Shown here in pieces: positions 59,245-64,000 of a stretch of DNA of 64,000 nucleotides. The number at the start of each line of letters is the position of its first letter. Position 1 is the first letter of the stretch. The position numbers and the translations under genes were made by a program. The notes under the pieces were generated by a model, which saw only the letters and a program-made list of their open reading frames with translations, ran no database searches and was not told where the DNA came from. Source of the DNA: a virus; the IMG/VR virus record IMGVR_UViG_3300031952_000004, positions 45,586-109,585 of that record. The stretch is one strand, 5' to 3'.

Positions 59245-59567
59245 GTTTGCTCCTTTAAAATTTTAAAAAAATCCTCACAATCAATTACTATCCATCTTTT
59301 ACCGTCATGATTTTCTAATGCTAACAAAGGTATTTTTTGTGTATTAATTGGTAGTTGTGCCAAAAGATGATTCCATACATTATTATTTACTTGAACAGAT
59401 TTTGTATTTCTTTTTTTACATTCTACAAAAAATTTATAACTGACTATATCTCCTATATCATTTCCACAACCAGACCCCCTACTCAATCTTGCCTGTGGGT
59501 CTATTTCTTTTACTTTAGAAAGAATATACTCTTCTAATTTTTTACCTATTTCTCTTTTAGTTTTCAT
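59241..59567 (-). CDS. PD-(D/E)XK nuclease (Holliday resolvase-like)
   Basis: 108 aa. EEYILSK (E12), ARLSRGSGCGNDIGDIV with the catalytic Asp (GDI), and FFVECKKR (ExK) are the nuclease motifs in order of Hjc/RecU-like and VRR-type enzymes; QVNNNVWNHL follows. Compact size suggests a dimeric DNA nuclease, candidate second resolvase besides the RuvC-like gene or a recombination nuclease. Overlaps neighbours by 4 and 11 bases. Confidence 0.65.
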   Translation of the reverse strand: MKTKREIGKKLEEYILSKVKEIDPQARLSRGSGCGNDIGDIVSYKFFVECKKRNTKSVQVNNNVWNHLLAQLPINTQKIPLLALENHDGKRWIVIDCEDFFKILKEQT

Positions 59568-59772
59568 TTTCTATTTGTAATCGTAATTTAAGATAATTAG
59601 AAAGTTCTTTTACAAGATAAGGATGAAAATTTTCTATTATATAAAAATGTCTAATTAATTTTTCTAAATTTTTTATATTATTTTTTATTACTTCTAATTC
59701 AATAATATCATCACGAATACAATCACATAGATGATTTAATCTTAATCCTTTTAAACAATTTTTATGAGCCAT
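59557..59772 (-). CDS. Small helical protein (71 aa)
   Basis: Contains HLCDCIRDDIIELEVIKNNI and a helical end. No family was recognised. Overlaps the nuclease gene by 11 bases; 36 bases upstream are empty. Confidence 0.55.
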   Translation of the reverse strand: MAHKNCLKGLRLNHLCDCIRDDIIELEVIKNNIKNLEKLIRHFYIIENFHPYLVKELSNYLKLRLQIENEN

Positions 59773-59808
59773 TTTTATTCCTTTATTTATAAATTAAAAC
59801 AAAATGTT

Positions 59809-60006
59809 TTATTTCGTCTTTTGTCCATTTTTTTGAATAAATTTATATAACTTTTTTGGATTTATATCTTCCAGAATACAATGAGATTTTTTATAATATT
59901 CTTTACAGGGAAATTCACTTAACCAAAAGGTAATTAAACATAATTGCTTATCTCTATGGTTCTTAAATTTAGATATTATTTCTTTTTCTTTTTTATTTAG
60001 GTTCAT
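59809..60006 (-). CDS. Small basic protein (65 aa)
   Basis: Lys-rich helices (LNKKEKEIISKFKNHRDK ... KKLYKFIQKNGQ) with two Cys. Overlaps its upstream neighbour by 14 bases; no SD visible because of the overlap. Not recognised. Confidence 0.5.
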   Translation of the reverse strand: MNLNKKEKEIISKFKNHRDKQLCLITFWLSEFPCKEYYKKSHCILEDINPKKLYKFIQKNGQKTK

Positions 60007-60199
60007 TTTTTAATCTAATAAATAATCCATCTCGTTTGAATTCAGAAATATGAGCAAGATAAATATCATTGCCTTTGTAATAAAGAATAAATTCTGTTTC
60101 ATCATCAGTAAAAGCTCCGAATCCTTCAAAAAAAGAACCTATTTGATTAATATCCAATTCTCTTACTTTTTTTTCTAAATCTTCATTTATTTTTATCAT
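59993..60199 (-). CDS. Small acidic beta protein (68 aa)
   Basis: IGSFFEGFGAFTDDETEFILYYKGNDIYL and FKRDGLFIRLK suggest a small beta barrel. Not recognised. SD AAAGGAAA is moderate. The 66 bases upstream (60200-60265) show nothing beyond a 13-codon ORF. Confidence 0.55.
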   Translation of the reverse strand: MIKINEDLEKKVRELDINQIGSFFEGFGAFTDDETEFILYYKGNDIYLAHISEFKRDGLFIRLKNEPK

Positions 60200-60265
60200 T
60201 TTTTATTTCCTTTACAATGCGATTGAATAATTTCTTCCAGTAATTTCTATCATGATTTACCAATA

Positions 60266-60499
60266 TTATTTTTTTTCATCTTCTTTTATATTTTTAATTA
60301 TTTTATTGAATTCTCTGCGTTGCTCTACGATTTCGAGTTCTTCTTTTATCATTATAAAACTCTGCATAAGAATTTGTTCGCTCAAGATTATTTTTTGTTT
60401 TATTCCAGAATGATTTTTAAACATTTTTTTTAATAAAGAATATTGTCGATTCATTATGTGATACACTTCATTTAATTTTTTAATTTGTTTAATTATCAT
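60266..60499 (-). CDS. Small helical protein (77 aa)
   Basis: All helix (IKKLNEVYHIMNRQYSLLKK, IKEELEIVEQRREFNKIIKNIK). It overlaps the primase-helicase stop by 4 bases (ATGA), so it is probably coupled and may be an accessory. Not recognised. Confidence 0.6.
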   Translation of the reverse strand: MIIKQIKKLNEVYHIMNRQYSLLKKMFKNHSGIKQKIILSEQILMQSFIMIKEELEIVEQRREFNKIIKNIKEDEKK

Positions 60500-63400
60500 A
60501 TTAAATCTTTTATTTTAAAAATTCTAGTTTGATGGTCATACATGCAAGGAAGTATATAAGTACAAAAATTTCCTCTAGGTTCTTTTATTTTACTAATATC
60601 CCAATGACCTTCTGTATGATTTTCGTTATCTTGGATATAACGTGCTGCAAAAGTAGGAAAATGGTCTATTAAATTTGGAGCAAACCATTCATAGTTTTGT
60701 TTTAATTGTGTAAATATAATTAATATACCTCTTTTTCTTTGTAATTCATCATTCAAATGTTTTAAAGTTGTATCGGTTTCTGCTTTATTTTCCAAACATA
60801 ACCAATCTATTATTGTAAAAGAATTTGGTTCTAGTTCTACAGCTAAAGGATTAGCATGTTGACAATGAAAGAATTTACCTTCTATTTCTAATAATTTAGC
60901 TATCTTTTGGAAACGAGACCCTGCTTCGTTATAAACATAATAGGGTTTAATGTCTTGTTCTATCATTTCTTTTAAAATATTAAGTGCTATTGTAGTATTG
61001 TGATTAACAAATCCATTACACCAAAATTGATTATTTGTACTATATTTTTTATTTTCTATATTAAAGTCATAAACATATTTTTCTTCATTTAAATAAATTT
61101 TAGAAATTATTTTATCTATAAAATATGCATCTTTATAAAATTGATTATTTCCAAAAGTTTTTATTTTTGATTTTCTTTTTATATTCTTTAGCAATTTAAT
61201 ATGTTCATATTTAATCGGATTGAAAATATTTAAAAATTTTAATCCAAATTCAGATGTTATAAAAATTTTATAATATTTATTATTTTTATATTTTTTAATT
61301 ATTTTTTCTTCTTTTTTACAAAAAATACCAAAATTTAATAACATTATATGTAATACATCTATTATTTTTTTACTTGCCATTGTTAATTCCAAAGAAGTTC
61401 CATGACCTAAACTACTCTCGCAACTAAACAATGCTCCTATAAAATTTCTTTGAATTTCTTCATTTCCTTGTAAAATACATTTAGGAACATATCTATCAGG
61501 AGATTTTATATTTTTAATATGAGTTGATTGTTTCAATACTCTTTGTTTAAACCATTTTAATAAAATAGACGAATTTATAGAAATTTTTAAGCAATTATTT
61601 TCTATAGTATAATTTGGTTTTAAACCATAAATATTTACAATTAATTTTATATCTTTTGCTATTGTATTTTTTTCTGTTTTGCTATTAGTATATATATGTA
61701 TAGAATTTTTATCTAAACTTCCGTCTCCTATAATATATCCTATTAATCTTGCTAATTCTGGAGTTATTTCTTTTATAGATTTGACTAATTTTTTTGGATT
61801 TGATGTTAACGATTTTTTATACCAATAATCTTTTTTAAATTGTTTTATATTTCCTGCAAAATGTTTTGGAGATACAATTAAAATTTCTTCATTTTTTTGA
61901 ATATCTTTTAATGCTTTAAACTCTGTTTTATATTGTCCATTATTAAAGTTTTTTACAATTGTCATAATTTTATGATTTGGAGTAGCTTCCAATTCGTATC
62001 CATATTCTGTTGATATTTTTATAGTTTCTTTTACTTTTTCTTTCCAAAAATAATTTGGAGACCTATAAGATTTATCTTGTAATTTTCCTGTAAACAATTT
62101 AATATGTTTTCCTTTATCAATTGAAATTCCATCATGTTTTTTATTGCCAAAATCTGCAATATCTATTAGTCCATAATTTGTTGTTAAATATCCATTTGTT
62201 AAACATTTTCCTTCGTTAGTTTTTCCACCTAAAATTAAACAATCTGCATCTTGAAATAAAGCTATATTATTAAATAAAGGCATTTTATATTGATATTCTT
62301 CTATAACTTCGGGAGTAGCATCCGTCCAATCAATTTTTTCTTTATATTGATAGCGACCTCTACCTAAACGAATAGCTTTACCTTCTTTTACAAATTTAGA
62401 AAGATATTTATCTATGATAGCTCTAGATAATTTTAAACTTTCCATTATATCTTTGGCTGATACGTCATTTTGAATTAATTTCAAATATTCGTAAATCGCT
62501 TTTTCGTGGCTTTCGGATTCTGAGACCTTATAAGTTGAAAGACTACCTAACATTCCTTTTATTTCATGATAAGGTAATGGAGGTTTAAAAAAATTATTTG
62601 AAATTAATGATAAAATATAAGTAGTATCTTCTATACTAAATTTATTTATTAATGCTCCACCCATACTTGTAAGAGTATTATTTCTTCCTTCTCCTTCTTT
62701 TATTTTTTCTACTTCTGGAATAATTATTTCTGAAGAAGATTTTTTTTCATTTCCTATTTGTTTAAAAGACAATAACATAGTTTTTATGTCTTCTGGTATT
62801 TGTTTTATTTCTATGCCCAAATTAACCCATTTATATTCAAGATTATCTATTTTAGAAGGAGCTATAACTATCTGACCGCCTGTATTTCTAATATCTATAT
62901 GTAATCCTCCTAAATTAGTACATTGTTGTAAATCTTTGTCAAATTGAAATACAAAATGTTTACCATGAGGAGTATTAGCTGTTAAGGTTTTACATTCATT
63001 TATTTTTTTATAAATTTGTTCTAATTCTTGAGCAGGAGCTACTTTTAAATCAATATCAATAACAGTTACATTACTTTTTGAACAATTTAAACCTATATTG
63101 AGTCCATTATTTAACCACTTAATCCACGTTGTTTTTTCTCTATGTTCAGTATTTACCCAATCTTTTTCAAAAGGAATTTTAGAGTTATTTAATAAAGGGA
63201 TTAAAGACCAACCATAATTCTGATATGTAGTTAATTCTATATACATATCTAATTTTAATTCTTCTATGAGATAACTAATAATCTCGGCATCTGATTTATC
63301 TTTTTTATCAGGTTCTATTAAACGAACTGCATCAAACATATTTCCCTTCCATCCACAAATTAGACAATTTATTTTATCTGAACTAGGGATAAAAGTAGCT

Positions 63401-63534
63401 GTAGGATTATTTGTTGAAAATTTATGTTCGTTTATACGTGGACAAGTAAATAAAAATTGTCCTTTCTTTGTTATTTTTTGAAATCCTTTTATTTTTTTAG
63501 AAAGATAATCGAATAATTTATCTTGTAAATTCAT
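60496..63534 (-). CDS. Primase-polymerase-helicase with intein in the P-loop
   Basis: 1012 aa precursor, 609 aa spliced. Residues 31-60 form a zinc finger (C31, H37, C57, C60) like DnaG. Residues about 100-260 match a bifunctional primase-polymerase (AEP) domain: NYGWSLIPLLNNSKIP, VTVIDIDLK (DxD), HGKHFVFQFD and GGQIVIAPS. A winged-helix-like segment lies near 345-390. The helicase part has P-loop GGKTNEGK (436-443), split by the intein from TTIALNI, and Walker B FTIIDWLCL (D910) and later RKRGILIIFTQ. So zinc-primase, AEP and RecA-type helicase sit in one protein, without a separate DnaB. Coupled to the next gene by ATGA. Confidence 0.85.
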   Translation of the reverse strand: MNLQDKLFDYLSKKIKGFQKITKKGQFLFTCPRINEHKFSTNNPTATFIPSSDKINCLICGWKGNMFDAVRLIEPDKKDKSDAEIISYLIEELKLDMYIELTTYQNYGWSLIPLLNNSKIPFEKDWVNTEHREKTTWIKWLNNGLNIGLNCSKSNVTVIDIDLKVAPAQELEQIYKKINECKTLTANTPHGKHFVFQFDKDLQQCTNLGGLHIDIRNTGGQIVIAPSKIDNLEYKWVNLGIEIKQIPEDIKTMLLSFKQIGNEKKSSSEIIIPEVEKIKEGEGRNNTLTSMGGALINKFSIEDTTYILSLISNNFFKPPLPYHEIKGMLGSLSTYKVSESESHEKAIYEYLKLIQNDVSAKDIMESLKLSRAIIDKYLSKFVKEGKAIRLGRGRYQYKEKIDWTDATPEVIEEYQYKMPLFNNIALFQDADCLILGGKTNEGKCLTNGYLTTNYGLIDIADFGNKKHDGISIDKGKHIKLFTGKLQDKSYRSPNYFWKEKVKETIKISTEYGYELEATPNHKIMTIVKNFNNGQYKTEFKALKDIQKNEEILIVSPKHFAGNIKQFKKDYWYKKSLTSNPKKLVKSIKEITPELARLIGYIIGDGSLDKNSIHIYTNSKTEKNTIAKDIKLIVNIYGLKPNYTIENNCLKISINSSILLKWFKQRVLKQSTHIKNIKSPDRYVPKCILQGNEEIQRNFIGALFSCESSLGHGTSLELTMASKKIIDVLHIMLLNFGIFCKKEEKIIKKYKNNKYYKIFITSEFGLKFLNIFNPIKYEHIKLLKNIKRKSKIKTFGNNQFYKDAYFIDKIISKIYLNEEKYVYDFNIENKKYSTNNQFWCNGFVNHNTTIALNILKEMIEQDIKPYYVYNEAGSRFQKIAKLLEIEGKFFHCQHANPLAVELEPNSFTIIDWLCLENKAETDTTLKHLNDELQRKRGILIIFTQLKQNYEWFAPNLIDHFPTFAARYIQDNENHTEGHWDISKIKEPRGNFCTYILPCMYDHQTRIFKIKDLI
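60997..62205 (-). mobile_element. LAGLIDADG intein in primase-helicase (403 aa)
   Basis: Starts at C444 (CLTNGYLTT) right after the P-loop GK; block B EATPNHKIM; dodecapeptides RLIGYIIGDGS and a degenerate second NFIGALFSCESS (Asp-Ala-Asp-Gly replaced by Ser-Cys-Glu-Ser); ends GFVNHN before Thr (+1). The Thr nucleophile restores GK-TT. The weak second motif raises the chance that homing is lost while splicing is kept. Confidence 0.9.
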
Positions 63535-63688
63535 TCTTTATTCCTTTTTCGTATTCTTCTTTTGTGATTTCTTTTCCATTAATATAATAAATTATTGCTA
63601 ACTCAAGTTCTAATCTGCATAAACTACAGATTTTAATTTTAGGATTTAAATCTTTTACTTCTCTTTTTTTACATAACAAACAAATCAT
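63518..63688 (-). CDS. Small zinc-binding protein (56 aa)
   Basis: MICLLCKKREVKDLNPK then ICSLCRLELELAII, a complete four-cysteine site, then a helical tail (NGKEITKEEYEKGI). Its ATG directly follows the upstream stop (TAA-ATG) and its end overlaps the primase start by 17 bases, so it is probably real. Similar to other small zinc proteins on this strand. Confidence 0.65.
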   Translation of the reverse strand: MICLLCKKREVKDLNPKIKICSLCRLELELAIIYYINGKEITKEEYEKGIKNEFTR

Positions 63689-64000
63689 TTATTCTGCTCT
63701 CAACCATTCCAACAATTCGTCTGCTAACATTTTAGTGAATTGAGATGCTGTTTCAGGGTCTGCAAACTGTTGAGAACTCGCTACTGCTGCAGCAGCATTT
63801 AAAGCGTTTCCTCGTTGAATCTGAGCTGTTTTTTCTGGATTATCATAAGATGTTTTAGTATAAGTTTTAGTTTCTTTATCTGTAGCAATAGATTTTGTTG
63901 CTCCTTTTTTATTACAAGTGTAACAAGTTTTATATTTATTATCTTTTAATTCTTTTCCGCAAGCTTCACAAGCAAATCCTGTAGATGTTGTTTCTTTTTT
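63689..64000 (-). CDS. Zinc-ribbon protein, 5' end outside the window
   Basis: Partial: 103 codons and the stop are visible. It has CEACGKEL and CYTCNKK (four-cysteine ribbon), then a linker, then IQRGNALNAAAAVASSQ and a helical end (KMLADELLEWLRAE). The IQRxxALxAAxxxx motif after a zinc ribbon recalls the C-terminus of phage ssDNA-binding or annealing-type proteins, which would fit before the primase-helicase, but this is a weak hint. The start lies beyond position 64000. Confidence 0.6.
   Translation of the reverse strand, partial: KKETTSTGFACEACGKELKDNKYKTCYTCNKKGATKSIATDKETKTYTKTSYDNPEKTAQIQRGNALNAAAAVASSQQFADPETASQFTKMLADELLEWLRAE

Noticed and set aside
60200-60265. 13-codon ORF before the 68-aa gene
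   Set aside because: Too short, with no motif or repeated occurrence to support it.
1-64000. tRNA genes, CRISPR arrays, integrase and attachment sites
   Set aside because: I looked for cloverleaf-like segments, regularly spaced direct repeats and recombinase motifs and saw none; a tRNA scan would be decisive.

Overview
This is one contiguous piece of a tailed-phage (or prophage) genome with a strongly AT-rich sequence (roughly 27-30 % GC by eye). It uses the standard bacterial code: TGA works as a stop in many ATGA gene overlaps, and genes carry strong AGGAGG-type ribosome sites. No tRNA, rRNA, integrase or CRISPR array was recognised. The tail genes (tube protein, terminator, chaperone-like pair, 921-aa tape measure, hub) indicate a long non-contractile tail; no sheath gene was seen. 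The peptide deformylase, ClpP homologues and SD sites indicate a bacterial host, probably low-GC. The host cannot be named from the sequence.

Layout. Bases 1-28346 (+ strand) are the virion module in head-to-tail order: portal, protease/scaffold, major capsid, connector/neck proteins, tail terminator, tail tube, a receptor-binding block with beta-helix and LamG-like folds, tail-assembly proteins, tape measure, distal tail, a 955-aa LamG-hub fusion, and a run of related tip proteins. Two genes overlap tail to tail at 28343-28346. From there to 64000 everything is on the - strand: a membrane/proteolysis block (28.3-37.1 kb: amidoligase, phosphoesterase, two ClpP-like proteases, a BT1-type transporter, an M50 membrane protease, peptide deformylase, SprT-like protease), then recombination and repair (SbcC/SbcD-like pair, RNA ligase, RuvC-like resolvase), two PP-loop (PAPS-reductase-type) enzymes, family B DNA polymerase, HD phosphohydrolase, large terminase, RecA-like recombinase with an AT-hook, a PD-(D/E)XK nuclease, and a primase-polymerase-helicase. 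Genes are packed with 1-20 base overlaps, so translational coupling is general. At least 15 small genes of 28-64 codons can be read between the larger ones.

The most striking property is the load of homing elements. Four genes (amidoligase, polymerase, terminase, primase-helicase) each carry a full LAGLIDADG intein placed in or beside a catalytic motif. Seven intact free-standing nuclease genes (six HNH, one PD-(D/E)XK) and four truncated remnants sit exactly at gene junctions. In most of them the final codons of the endonuclease gene contain the Shine-Dalgarno sequence of the next phage gene, so the element appears to enter an operon without breaking translation. The smallest remnant is a 26-codon ORF joining the first zinc knuckle to the last one.

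Other points worth checking: a possible lambda C/Nu3-like internal scaffold start in the protease gene; a ChaB-like domain fused to the portal protein; a diverged duplicate of the terminase C-terminal tail; a 10-G tract at the end of a receptor-binding gene; and GGGA/TCCC hairpins after both the capsid and tail-tube genes. No lysis enzyme was recognised, so the genome continues beyond the window.
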